A stretch of 64,000 bases of DNA, taken from NCBI GenBank assembly GCA_050699955.1, contig JBOHGD010000012.1:1-64000 (forward strand), in the 5' to 3' direction. The notes below the pieces were generated by a model, which had not been told where the DNA came from, did not search any database, and saw nothing but the letters and a program-made list of their open reading frames with translations. This document shows positions 26,934 through 34,967 of this stretch, piece by piece. The position numbers and the translations under genes are program-made. Source of the stretch: GCA-003244245 sp050699955. GTDB lineage: Bacteria > Actinomycetota > Actinomycetes > Mycobacteriales > Pseudonocardiaceae. Every line of letters starts with the position of its first letter. Position 1 is the first letter of the stretch.

Positions 26934-27587
26934 ATGAACCCGGCGCAGACACCCACCGCCCCGACAACCCTTCTCATCTGGGACGCGCCCAACATCGACA
27001 TGAGTCTCGGCACGATCCTCGGCGGGCGCCCCAGCTCCGCGTCCCGGCCGAGGTTCGACGCGCTCGGACGCTGGCTGATCTCCCGCGCCGGACCCGAGAC
27101 CGAGCCCGAGGCCACGGTGTTCACCAACGTGGCGCCGGGGAGCACGGACTTCGTGCGGCCCTGGGTGGAGGCGCTGCGCAACACCGGGTTCGCGGTGTTC
27201 GCCAAGCCCAAGGTCGACGACTCGGACATCGACGAGGACATGCTGACCCACATCCGGGCCCGCCACGAACAGGGCGTGCTGCACCAGCTGCTGGTGGCCT
27301 CCGGGGACAGCCGGGCCTTCCGGGAGCCGCTCGAGGACCTGGTGGCCGATGGTGTGCAGGTCACCGTGCTCGGCTTTCGGGAGCACGCCTCGTTCGCGGT
27401 CAACTCCGGGGTGCTGGGCTTCGAGGACCTGGAGGACATCCCGGAGCTGTTCCTGCAGCCGCTGCCTCGGATCACCCTCGAGACGCTGCCCCCGGAGGGA
27501 GCCTGGCTGGCTCCGCTGCGCCCGCTCACGGCCCTGCTGCGGCACAACAGCGCTGCCCCCACGCCGGCTGTCCCTTCAACCCCATGA
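26934..27587 (+). CDS. NYN-domain protein (PIN-like putative ribonuclease)
   Basis: 217 aa. Opens with LLIWDAPNIDMSLGTIL, the NYN motif with the catalytic Asp and Asn. A second acidic patch is KVDDSDIDEDML, and LLVASGDSRAFREPLEDLVADGVQVTVLGF is the conserved SGDSDF-like strand. The family is related to LabA and PIN nucleases and probably cleaves RNA. GTG 26928 is a possible alternative start. Its stop overlaps the amidohydrolase start by 4 bp, so the two are coupled. Confidence 0.9.
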   Translation: MNPAQTPTAPTTLLIWDAPNIDMSLGTILGGRPSSASRPRFDALGRWLISRAGPETEPEATVFTNVAPGSTDFVRPWVEALRNTGFAVFAKPKVDDSDIDEDMLTHIRARHEQGVLHQLLVASGDSRAFREPLEDLVADGVQVTVLGFREHASFAVNSGVLGFEDLEDIPELFLQPLPRITLETLPPEGAWLAPLRPLTALLRHNSAAPTPAVPSTP

Positions 27588-28924
27588 TGCGGTTCACCGC
27601 ACCAGTCGTACTGCTGTGCGACGAGAGGTGCACCGTGCTGCGCGACGCGGTGCTGGACGTCGACGAGACCGGCCGGATAAGTCACGTCGGGCCTCGGGCA
27701 GGGGCGCCTGCACCACCTGGCCCGGTGCGCTCGCTCTCCGGAATCCTGCTCCCCGGGCTGGTCAACGCCCATGCGCACACCGCGATGACGGCCCTGCGCG
27801 GGCTGGGCGGGGATCTGCCGCTGATGCGCTGGCTGACCGAGGTGATCTGGCCCGCCGAGGCGCGGCTGAACGCCGACGACGTGCGGGCGGGCATGATGGT
27901 GGGTGCGTGCGAGATGCTCGCCGCAGGCATCACCACCAGCGTGGAGATGTACTTCTACAACCACGCGGTGGTGGACGCGGTGCTCGCGGTGGGCAGCCGC
28001 GCAGTGGTGACGCCGGGCATCATCGCGGTCCCCGGCTGGGACCGGCTGGGCAGCTGGGAGCAGATGCTCGACGCGATCAGCCGCTGGATCGACACCGACG
28101 GCATCCGGTTCGGGCCCGGTGAGCGCATCGAACTGGGCTACGGACCGCACGCCGCCTACACCCTTCCCCCCGAAGCGCTGGCCGCCGCGGGTGCGGCCGC
28201 CCGGGAGCGCGGCGCACTGCTGCACATCCACGTCGCCGAGACCGCAGGCGAGGACACCGCGATCCGCGCCCGGCACGGGTCGGTACCACTGCTGCTGGAA
28301 CATCTCGGGGTACTCGGCAGAGATGCCGCGGGCCGCGGCGCGCGGGTGCTGACGGCGCACGCCGTGCACCTGTCCGACACCGACATCGCAGTGCTCTCCC
28401 GGCACCGAGCCGGGGTCGTGCACTGTCCCGGCTCGAACAGCAAGCTCGCCTCCGGCACCGCGCGACTGGGCGCCCTGCGCGCTGCCGGGATCGCCGTCGG
28501 CCTGGGCACCGACGGTCCCGCCTCGCACGACGGCCTCGACCTCTGGGAGGACGCGAGGCTGGCCGCGCGGCTGGCCAGGCTGGCCGCTCAGGACGCCGCC
28601 GCACTCACCGCCGCGCAGGCGCTGCTGCTGGCGACCCGTGGCGGCGCGGCGGCGATCGGCCGTGACGATCTCGGCACCCTGCGCGCGGGCGGATGGGCGG
28701 ACCTGGTGCACATCGACGCCGACGACTCGGCATTCGCGGCTGGACTGGACGTCCCGGATGGCCAACTGTTGGCTAACTTGGTCTGGAGTGCCGGGTCCCG
28801 CGCAGTGCGGGACGTGTGGGTGGCCGGAGATCAGGTCCTGGAGGACGGTGCCCCGACCCGGATCGACGCTGTCGAAGCACACGTCGCGTTACGAGCAAGG
28901 GCGAAGCGGTTCGTCGATCGTTGA
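27584..28924 (+). CDS. Amidohydrolase (TrzA/AtzB/MTA-SAH deaminase-like)
   Basis: 446 aa. Metal ligands of the subtype III amidohydrolase barrel: HAHTAM (His-x-His, about residue 62), HIHVAE, the next His in LTAHAVHLSD, and GLGTDGPASHD (Asp). The domain order (short beta-sandwich, TIM barrel, beta-sandwich) matches cytosine, guanine and S-adenosylhomocysteine deaminases. Probably hydrolyses a ring C-N bond; the substrate is unknown. It forms an operon with the NYN gene through a 4-bp overlap. Confidence 0.9.
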   Translation: MMRFTAPVVLLCDERCTVLRDAVLDVDETGRISHVGPRAGAPAPPGPVRSLSGILLPGLVNAHAHTAMTALRGLGGDLPLMRWLTEVIWPAEARLNADDVRAGMMVGACEMLAAGITTSVEMYFYNHAVVDAVLAVGSRAVVTPGIIAVPGWDRLGSWEQMLDAISRWIDTDGIRFGPGERIELGYGPHAAYTLPPEALAAAGAAARERGALLHIHVAETAGEDTAIRARHGSVPLLLEHLGVLGRDAAGRGARVLTAHAVHLSDTDIAVLSRHRAGVVHCPGSNSKLASGTARLGALRAAGIAVGLGTDGPASHDGLDLWEDARLAARLARLAAQDAAALTAAQALLLATRGGAAAIGRDDLGTLRAGGWADLVHIDADDSAFAAGLDVPDGQLLANLVWSAGSRAVRDVWVAGDQVLEDGAPTRIDAVEAHVALRARAKRFVDR

Positions 28925-29047
28925 CCACAGGTAGTCCAATAGATACCGGATAAGTTGCTTGACGTGAGCAGTATCGCCTCAGGATGCTGCGCATTCGGGT
29001 GGTCAGGGCATAGTCTGCGCAAATCTGTCGAGGAGGCAGGAGGCGTA

Positions 29048-29374
29048 GTGGGTCGTCATGAGGGCACTCAGAGACAGCTGCAGTTGCTGTACCTGGGCAA
29101 TTCGGCCGCGCTGGGTGCGCTGCGCCGGTCGATGGAGGCACACGGCGCGGTGACCCGCACCCGGCTCACCCCTGCCGTCGACGCCGTGGTGGCTGACCCT
29201 TCGGTACCCGCCGACCATCCCACCATGAGTGCAGCGGCCAGTCTCGGTATCTCAGTACTGCGGCCCGATGAAGCGGTCGAGCAGCTCGCCGGGTGGATGG
29301 CCCGCCCCGGCTCGGTCGTACCCGCATCGGATCGGCCTCGGTCAGGCTGGTCGTTCCGGTCGGACACCCGATGA
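29048..29374 (+). CDS. Small hypothetical protein, BRCT-like segment
   Basis: 108 aa. LGALRRSMEAHGAVTRTRLTPAVDAVVADPSVPADHPTMSAAASLGISVLRPDEAVEQL has the strand-helix rhythm of a BRCT domain (G-A--T--LT---D-VVA). The C terminus is a low-complexity tail. The GTG at 29048 was chosen because GGAGGC with further GAGG lies immediately upstream; the longer frame from 28955 lacks a Shine-Dalgarno. Function unknown; it may bind DNA ends or partners if truly BRCT. Confidence 0.65.
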   Translation: MGRHEGTQRQLQLLYLGNSAALGALRRSMEAHGAVTRTRLTPAVDAVVADPSVPADHPTMSAAASLGISVLRPDEAVEQLAGWMARPGSVVPASDRPRSGWSFRSDTR

Positions 29375-29457
29375 CCCGAACCCGTCCTCTGCTGAGCTGA
29401 CGGCTTCCACCGAAAGTCACGACCAGGCGCTCGGCGCCGCGTAGGCTGCTACGAATT

Positions 29458-30183
29458 GTGACAAGCCGGTGGTGGGCGGCGATCGGGCCCGCGCAGACAC
29501 TTCAAGGTCACGACCGGTCCGGCGGGGCACCGTGCGGGCACCGCGGCTGCACGTCCGTCTTCGCAGAGCAATGGGGCACGGTTCCTAACCTGGTGACGGC
29601 CGTGCGCACCGTCGGGACGGTGGCACTGTGGGGTGTCGCGGTGACGACCGGGGAGCCGGGCTGGTTGCTCGCTGCGCTGCTCTGCTACTGGATCGGGGAC
29701 ATCGCAGACGGGCTGGTGGCGCGGCTGACCCACCGTGAGACGCGCACCGGGGCAGTGCTCGACATGCTCGCCGACCGGCTGAGCGTGTGCCTGGTGGTGA
29801 TCGGCTACGTGACCCTGCATCCGCAGGACGCGCTGCCCGCCTGCGTGTTCCTGCTGCAGTTCGTGGTGCTCGACGCCTACCTCACGTTGGGATTCACCCG
29901 CTGGTCACTACTGTCCCCGAACTACGTCGGCCTGGTGGACACCACGCTGTACCGCCTGAACTGGTCTCCGCCCGCGAAGGCCGCCAACACCGGCGCCGTG
30001 GTACTAGTGGTGCTGTTCACCGGCTCGATCGTGGCGGCGACGGCGCTCGCTGCCGCCGTGCTCGTGGTGAAGACCTACAGCACGGCACGGCTCGCCCGGC
30101 TGCCGGTGCCGCGGACCCGGTCCGGCTGCGCCGTGCTCGACCTGCGCGGTGCCATCGACGAACAGCGCACCACAGTGAGGTAG
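29458..30183 (+). CDS. CDP-alcohol phosphatidyltransferase family protein
   Basis: 241 aa, five to six hydrophobic helices. The catalytic motif D-G-x2-A-R-x8-G-x3-D-x3-D is complete: DGLVARLTHRETRTGAVLDMLADR (about residues 82-105). The family transfers a phospho-alcohol from CDP-diacylglycerol or similar within the membrane. The PT product (glycerol, inositol or other) cannot be assigned. The GTG start has no strong Shine-Dalgarno; TACGAA just upstream may be the -10 of a leaderless transcript. Confidence 0.92.
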   Translation: MTSRWWAAIGPAQTLQGHDRSGGAPCGHRGCTSVFAEQWGTVPNLVTAVRTVGTVALWGVAVTTGEPGWLLAALLCYWIGDIADGLVARLTHRETRTGAVLDMLADRLSVCLVVIGYVTLHPQDALPACVFLLQFVVLDAYLTLGFTRWSLLSPNYVGLVDTTLYRLNWSPPAKAANTGAVVLVVLFTGSIVAATALAAAVLVVKTYSTARLARLPVPRTRSGCAVLDLRGAIDEQRTTVR

Positions 30184-30217
30184 CACCCAAGCCGCCCTGC
30201 TGGGCGCGTGGTGGCCG

Positions 30218-31402
30218 TTAACCGCGCAGGCGCATGGACATGACGAGATAGCGGAAGGACGCCGCGCCGTCGTCCGGCGCGTCCCCCTCCAGACCTGTGA
30301 CCGAGGTGATGACGGTGGGGCGGGTGGGTGTGGTGAACGACAGTGTCGCCCGCGGGGTGGTCACCGCGGCGAGCCCGTCGAGCAGGTACCCGGCGTTGAA
30401 CCCGATGGTCAGCGGCTCGCCGGTCACGCCGACCTCGAGCCCTTCCTCGGCGCTGGACTCGTCCTCGGCCTCCGCGGACAGTTGTACGGCGGCGTCGGAG
30501 AAGGCGAGCCGGATCGGTGCGAACCGCTGAGCCACCAGCGACACCCGCTTGATCGCCTCCACGAACGGGCCGACCTCCACATCTGCTGTGGTGGTCACCT
30601 CGGTGGGCCACAGCGAAGCGAACTTGACGAACTCGCCGTCGAGCAGCCGGGTCAGGGTCTGCCTGCCTGCCGCGGAGAACCCGAGGAAACCGGTATCGGT
30701 GGCGTCGCCCATCGACAGCACCACTTCGCTGGCTGAGCCGAGCGACTTGGCGGCCTCGGCGAGCGTCTTCGCCGGAATGATGACCGAAGACCCGCTTGCA
30801 GGGTCGAGCATTGATCCAGAAGACCTGCTTGCAGGGTCGAGCGTCGGGCCGGTCGGTGTCCACGGCACGTATCGCTCGGCGAGGCGGTACCGGTCGGTCG
30901 CGGCGAAGGTGAGCCGATCAGAACCGATCTCCATCCGCACGCCGGTCAACATCGGCAGCGTTTCGTCCCGGCTCGCCGCCGCGGTCACCTGGGAGACGGC
31001 GGTGGCGAACACGTCCCCCCGCACGACACCAGAGGTGGCGGGCAGCTCCGGAACTGCCGGATAGTCCTCCACCTGCATAAGTGGCAGGTTGAATCGGGCC
31101 GAACCGCAGCGCACCGACAGCCGGTTGCCCTCAACGGCGACCCGGACGTCCTTGGGGGGCAGCGCGCGAGCGATCTCGGCCAGCAGCCGGCCGGACACCA
31201 GTACCCGTCCGACGGACTTGTCGGTGACCGGCACTTCGATGCGGTTGAGCACGTCGAAGTCAAAACCCGACACGATCAGGGCGCCGTCACTCACCTCGAG
31301 CATGAGGCCCGCAGTGACCGGGACAACAGGTCGCGTCGGCAGGCTACGGGCCGTCCACGCGATGGCGTCGGCGAATGCATCCCGCTCGAGCTCGAACTCC
31401 AC
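30218..31402 (-). CDS. DNA polymerase III beta-clamp-like protein (probable second copy)
   Basis: 394 aa with all three clamp domains. It starts FELERDAFADAIAWTARSLPTRP and ends SFRYLVMSMRLRG, as in DnaN. Neighbours are a phosphatidyltransferase and a small HTH gene rather than dnaA, recF or gyrB, so this is more likely an extra clamp than the main dnaN. A 20-residue loop insert with two 11-aa copies (LDPASRSSGSM, LDPASGSS) sits in domain II after AERYVPWTPTGPT. Start GTG 31402 follows GGGTGGGAG. Role unknown; it may serve repair polymerases. Confidence 0.88.
   Translation of the reverse strand: MEFELERDAFADAIAWTARSLPTRPVVPVTAGLMLEVSDGALIVSGFDFDVLNRIEVPVTDKSVGRVLVSGRLLAEIARALPPKDVRVAVEGNRLSVRCGSARFNLPLMQVEDYPAVPELPATSGVVRGDVFATAVSQVTAAASRDETLPMLTGVRMEIGSDRLTFAATDRYRLAERYVPWTPTGPTLDPASRSSGSMLDPASGSSVIIPAKTLAEAAKSLGSASEVVLSMGDATDTGFLGFSAAGRQTLTRLLDGEFVKFASLWPTEVTTTADVEVGPFVEAIKRVSLVAQRFAPIRLAFSDAAVQLSAEAEDESSAEEGLEVGVTGEPLTIGFNAGYLLDGLAAVTTPRATLSFTTPTRPTVITSVTGLEGDAPDDGAASFRYLVMSMRLRG
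30788..30842 (-). repeat. 33-bp in-frame duplication inside the clamp gene
   Basis: CTTGCAGGGTCGAGC starts at 30795 and again at 30828, and the surrounding 33-bp units match with few changes. It encodes the doubled LDPAS-type loop in domain II. Confidence 0.85.
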
Positions 31403-31570
31403 GTGCTCCCACCCTCCCGAGTTCCCCGGTGCACCGGATGCGACAGCGTACCGGGGAGGCCGGAGGAGCCGTGGGCAGTGGGTTGGTCGGAGCAGCGGAC
31501 GCCGATCGGATCGGCGGTGAACCACCCGTCAGGAGACCCTGACAGGCGATGTGTACCGGTTCGCGGCGAG

Positions 31571-31576
31571 TAGTAT
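31571..31576 (+). promoter_or_regulatory. -10 element TAGTAT for a leaderless transcript
   Basis: TAGTAT ends 8 nt before the GTG at 31585, so transcription would begin at or next to the start codon. No good -35 is present at the normal distance. Confidence 0.5.
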
Positions 31577-31584
31577 CCCCAACC

Positions 31585-31872
31585 GTGACACGCTCAGCGA
31601 CCGATGCGGTCCGGCGGTTCGAGCTGGATGTCGCCGCAGACGCTCCGATCAACCGCCGGGTTCGGGAACTGCATGTTCTCGGGGGGCTCAACGCCTTGGA
31701 GGTGACGGTGGCCCAGCGCATCGCCGAGGTGGTGCAGGTCTGCCGCGAGCAGGGTGCATCATGGTCCGAAATCGCCGCGACACTGCACGTCAGCAAGCAA
31801 GCCGCGCATGAGCGTTTCGGCCACCGCAACGCGGCCTCACGTGCCGGTCGGGTCACGGACCCCGCTCGATGA
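31585..31872 (+). CDS. Small HTH protein
   Basis: About 95 aa. The C-terminal half is a helix-turn-helix, GASWSEIAATLHVSKQAAHERFGHR, of the sigma-70 region 4/homeodomain-like type. An N-terminal helix (EVTVAQRIAEVVQVCREQ) probably dimerises. The GTG at 31585 was chosen because TAGTAT lies 8 nt upstream, which suggests leaderless translation; ATG 31549 is the alternative. It is divergent from the DnaN-like gene and may regulate it. Confidence 0.75.
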   Translation: MTRSATDAVRRFELDVAADAPINRRVRELHVLGGLNALEVTVAQRIAEVVQVCREQGASWSEIAATLHVSKQAAHERFGHRNAASRAGRVTDPAR

Positions 31873-32120
31873 CCCGTTCAGGTCAGGGCTCCGAGCCGTC
31901 CTCAGCCAGCGTGTGGTGATCGTCCCGTGACACCGGCGTGCAAGCTGGTGAGAAATGGCTCAGAATCGTATTAAAGAGGTCGGTGAACTCCTCCGACCGC
32001 ACCTGGAGATGGTCGAGGTTCCGAACCGTTCCCCCGAAACGGTACTCGCGCCATCACCGACTTGGCGGTGCCGCAATCAGGTTTGTCGGGCGCTCCGCGG
32101 GTTCTCACCAAACCAGGTCG
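31873..32120. other. Gene-poor region
   Basis: 248 bp between convergent genes. A plus-strand frame from ATG 31955 (MAQNRIKEVGELLRPHLEMV) starts out protein-like, but then decays into a low-quality sequence antisense to the next gene. It is not called as a gene. Confidence 0.5.
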
Positions 32121-32861
32121 CTACCGAACGGGAACGGTGAGTACCGCCCAGACCACCTTGCCGCCGTGGGCTCGAGAGGCGTATCCCCACGCCCTGCTCA
32201 ACTCGGCGACGAGCACCAGGCCGCGGCCGCCGTCCGCACGCTCGTGTGCCGGGCACAGCCGGGGTAGCCGCGAGTCCGCGTCAGCCACTGCCACGGTGAA
32301 CACCGTGTCGCGCAGCTCCAGGCGCAGCACTCCCTCGCAGCGAGCATGCCGGATGACGTTCTCGGTCAGCTCCGAGGCCACCAGCACGGCGTCGGCAGCG
32401 ATCCCGGGCACTCCCCACTCCTGGCAGGTCTTCTCGACCACCCGCCGCACCCGTCGTCCGGCGGCCATCTCGTAGGGCAGCGACGTGAGACGTCTGCGGC
32501 GGGGTGGCCTGGCTTCGAGCGCCTCGAGTGCTTCGGCCACGCTGCGGTAGATCGGGACGAGCCAGGGCACGACGCTGGTGTCGAGCAGGGTGCGCAGCGG
32601 TTCGCGGGCTGCCGCCAGCACCATCGGCACCCCCGGCCAGTCGTCGATCAGCGTCCACACAGAGGGGAACACCGTCAGCGGCCTGGGTTCGGTCACCCGC
32701 ATGCTGTCCAGGTCCACCACGATTGCCGAAGGCGCCTGCGCCGCGCACCTGAGCAGCTCGTCCCGTAGTTCCGCGTAGGTGTCCTCGGTCAGGTCCCCGA
32801 CCGGCCGCAACACCACCGTGCCGAGTCCGGAGTAGCTGTCCACCCGGAACGCCGCCGTCAT
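32121..32861 (-). CDS. STAS domain fused to a HATPase (anti-sigma-like) domain
   Basis: 246 aa. Residues 1-105 look like a STAS (anti-anti-sigma-like) domain: VVLRPVGDLTEDTYAELRDELLR and AIVVDLDSMRVTEPRPLTVF, without an obvious phosphorylatable Ser at the usual site. Residues 125-246 are a GHKL ATPase of the RsbW kind, with AVLVASELTENVIRHA (N box) and GGRGLVLVAELSRAWG (G box). Fusion of both modules in one protein implies intramolecular partner switching. No sigma factor gene is nearby. Confidence 0.85.
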   Translation of the reverse strand: MTAAFRVDSYSGLGTVVLRPVGDLTEDTYAELRDELLRCAAQAPSAIVVDLDSMRVTEPRPLTVFPSVWTLIDDWPGVPMVLAAAREPLRTLLDTSVVPWLVPIYRSVAEALEALEARPPRRRRLTSLPYEMAAGRRVRRVVEKTCQEWGVPGIAADAVLVASELTENVIRHARCEGVLRLELRDTVFTVAVADADSRLPRLCPAHERADGGRGLVLVAELSRAWGYASRAHGGKVVWAVLTVPVR

Positions 32862-33211
32862 GGTGGGGCCCCGGTGGGGAGCTTCCGCCCCCGGCGACAG
32901 GCGACACTCTTCGACACCGGCTCCGGAGGAGCTAGCGACAACGACATCCCAGGCCACCGCGAACCCCTTCACTGATCTTCTCTGGCCACCCAGCCGGTAG
33001 CAGCACTGTCCGTGCCGGGAATGTCCCCTGGGTACCCGTTGCGCGACCATCTATGCCTGCTATCCGGGTGACACCTGGTGATTCTCGGGTGCGCAGGGTG
33101 GGCGGCGTCTCAGCCAACTCTCGGGGGCGGGCTCGCCGGACCAGCCCAGTTCGCAGCACGGACCGGCGGACCGATGCGCGGCCCCGGCCGGGGACGGCAT
33201 AGCGTTGAAGA
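32862..33211. other. Intergenic region without a recognised gene
   Basis: 350 bp between two minus-strand genes. Frames here are Arg- and Pro-rich shadows without start signals. No repeat or stable stem-loop was noticed. The promoter of the STAS-HATPase gene should be near its left end. Confidence 0.5.
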
Positions 33212-33463
33212 TCAGCTTGCGGGCCCATCCCCCCACAGCGCCACGCGCCACGGCGTCCCGGCATGTATCGCGTCAGCGCACCAGGTCAACGCCGGCTCGG
33301 TGAGCTCGCACTGGAACGCACCCCGCCATTCCCGGCGAAGAATCGGCTTGAGTGACTGTGTTTCCCAGCCTGCGCACTGCTGCGCCACCGGTTCGACGAC
33401 GGCGGCCACTCGCGCGTCCACCACATCCATCCACGCCAAACCCTGATCAGATCCGAAACGCAT
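33212..33463 (-). CDS. Small hypothetical protein
   Basis: 83 aa with balanced composition: MDVVDARVAAVVEPVAQQCA and WRGAFQCELTEPALTWCADA are the recognisable blocks, ending in WRVALWGDG. ATG 33463 is preceded by AGGAGAACGAGC, a strong Shine-Dalgarno, which supports translation. It contains three Cys and many Trp. No family recognised. Confidence 0.65.
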   Translation of the reverse strand: MRFGSDQGLAWMDVVDARVAAVVEPVAQQCAGWETQSLKPILRREWRGAFQCELTEPALTWCADAIHAGTPWRVALWGDGPAS

Positions 33464-33616
33464 GCTCGTTCTCCTGATCGGCAGTGGAGCTCCTGAAGCT
33501 TTCCCCGGGCGGCTACCCGATGTCCAGATTCGTCAGGGCATCCGGACACAAGTGCAAACAACTGGGGGACACCCGGTTACCGCAGGCACCTGGGAAGCTG
33601 CTGAGGGTGGCACAGC

Positions 33617-34243
33617 TCAGCTGACCCGTCTGCGGTGGCCCCAGCTGAGCCGGAACGGGCGGTGCACGGTGAGCGGCCCCAAGCGCCACTTCCGGGGGTG
33701 AGTGATGCGGACCTCGCCCATCGTGGACCGGCCAGTGATCACGAAATGCAGCGGCCCCGGCACGATCCGGCGGACCGTGGAGTCCTTGATACTGCCGACC
33801 GCGACGCGCAGACCGTCGGTGTCCACGGTGGCTCCCTCAGGCACGATGATCGTGGTCGAGCCGGCCGTCTTGTCCAGCTCCAAGGCCACCACTGGACCGC
33901 TGAAGACGGCCTCGGTGAAATCCAGCAGCGAGGAACCGAAGTGCCCGACCAGGCGCACCCTCGATGGCACTCGCCAGGGCCCACGGCGGCTCAGCTCCCC
34001 GAGATGGTGAGACAGCTCGAGCACGTCGTGGGTCGATGGACGGGTGAGGGTGAAGCCGGGCAGGTCGACCAGTACCGCGTTGAGCTCCCCGCGGGTGCGG
34101 GCAGCCATCGCGGCGTCCATCCGCTCGCTGAACTCGGCCACCGTGAGCCTGCCCTGCCCGACCGCGCGCTGCAGGAGCTCTCCGACGTGCTCGCGTTCCG
34201 CATCGGACACCCGCAGGTCGCGTGGCTCCACCTCGCCGGTCAC
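33617..34243 (-). CDS. DUF1707 (SHOCT-like) domain protein
   Basis: 208 aa. The N terminus LRVSDAEREHVGELLQRAVGQGRLTVAEFSERMDAAMAARTRGELNAVLVDLP is a complete DUF1707 domain. The C-terminal half is a beta-rich domain (TIIVPEGATVDTDGLRVAVGSI, a cell-wall-active antibiotic-response-like repeat). No membrane segment. It is separated from the two-component operon by a strong terminator, so it has its own promoter within the short region before 34243. Confidence 0.88.
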   Translation of the reverse strand: MTGEVEPRDLRVSDAEREHVGELLQRAVGQGRLTVAEFSERMDAAMAARTRGELNAVLVDLPGFTLTRPSTHDVLELSHHLGELSRRGPWRVPSRVRLVGHFGSSLLDFTEAVFSGPVVALELDKTAGSTTIIVPEGATVDTDGLRVAVGSIKDSTVRRIVPGPLHFVITGRSTMGEVRITHPRKWRLGPLTVHRPFRLSWGHRRRVS

Positions 34244-34257
34244 GATGCCACGGTAGC

Positions 34258-34296
34258 GCCGCCGGAGGTCGGTAGCTCTTCAAGACCTCCGGCGGC
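34258..34296 (-). terminator. Rho-independent-type hairpin after the two-component operon
   Basis: Perfect 13-bp arms GCCGCCGGAGGTC and GACCTCCGGCGGC are separated by 13 nt. It lies directly downstream of the response-regulator stop (34320) on the minus strand. There is no T-run, as is usual in high-GC actinobacteria. Confidence 0.85.
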
Positions 34297-34319
34297 ACGG
34301 CTGGGCCTTGAAGATCGGC

Positions 34320-34967
34320 CTACTGCTCGTCGAGGCCGTGCTCGATCGCGTACCGAGTCAGTTCGACCCGGTTGTGCAGCTGCAGCTTGCGCAACGTGGA
34401 CTGCACGTGGTTCTCCACAGTGCGGTGGCTGAGCACCAGCCGGTCGGCGATCTGCCGGGCAGTGAGCCCCTTGGCCACCCAGCGCAGCACCTCGGTCTCC
34501 CGCTCGGTGAGCTGCGGTGAATCGGGCCGCGGGCCGGTGGCCATCCGGCGGTACTCGCCGAGCACCAGACCGGCCAGGCCAGCGGTGAACACGGCGTCTC
34601 CTGCGGCGATACGGCGGACCGCCTCGGCCAACTCGTCCACCGGCGCCGACTTGAGCAGGTAGCCACAGGCACCCGCCTTCACCGCGGCCAGCACGTCGGC
34701 GTGCGCTCCGGAGGCGGACAGCACCAGCACCCGGATATCGGGCAGCAACTCGATGATCCGCCGGGTGGCCTCCGCGCCGGAGGGTCCGCCCGCAGCGAAG
34801 CACAGGTCCATGAGCACCACGTCCGGGCGGGCCGCCGGGGCGATGCGTAACGCCGCCGAGCCGTCCCGCGCGGTGGCGACCACATCGAAGCCCCGCTCGC
34901 CGAGGTCACGGGCAACGCCGTCCCGCCAGATCGGGTGATCGTCGACCACCATCACCCGGACGGTCAC
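34320..34967 (-). CDS. NarL/LuxR-family response regulator
   Basis: 215 aa. Receiver domain with VMVVDDHPIWRDGV (acidic pocket), phospho-acceptor Asp in DVVLMDLCFA (about residue 54) and the Lys in GYLLKSAP. LuxR-type HTH: LTERETEVLRWVAKGLTARQIADRLVLSHRTVENHVQSTLRKL. The receiver has a small insert (FAAGGPSGAE) after the Asp. It overlaps the kinase gene by 4 bp and is its cognate regulator. Target genes unknown; no neighbour is an obvious candidate. Confidence 0.95.
   Translation of the reverse strand: MTVRVMVVDDHPIWRDGVARDLGERGFDVVATARDGSAALRIAPAARPDVVLMDLCFAAGGPSGAEATRRIIELLPDIRVLVLSASGAHADVLAAVKAGACGYLLKSAPVDELAEAVRRIAAGDAVFTAGLAGLVLGEYRRMATGPRPDSPQLTERETEVLRWVAKGLTARQIADRLVLSHRTVENHVQSTLRKLQLHNRVELTRYAIEHGLDEQ

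Noticed and set aside
31955..32140. 61-codon plus-strand ORF between convergent genes
   Set aside because: The first half is protein-like, but the rest runs antisense into the STAS-HATPase gene and there is no Shine-Dalgarno.
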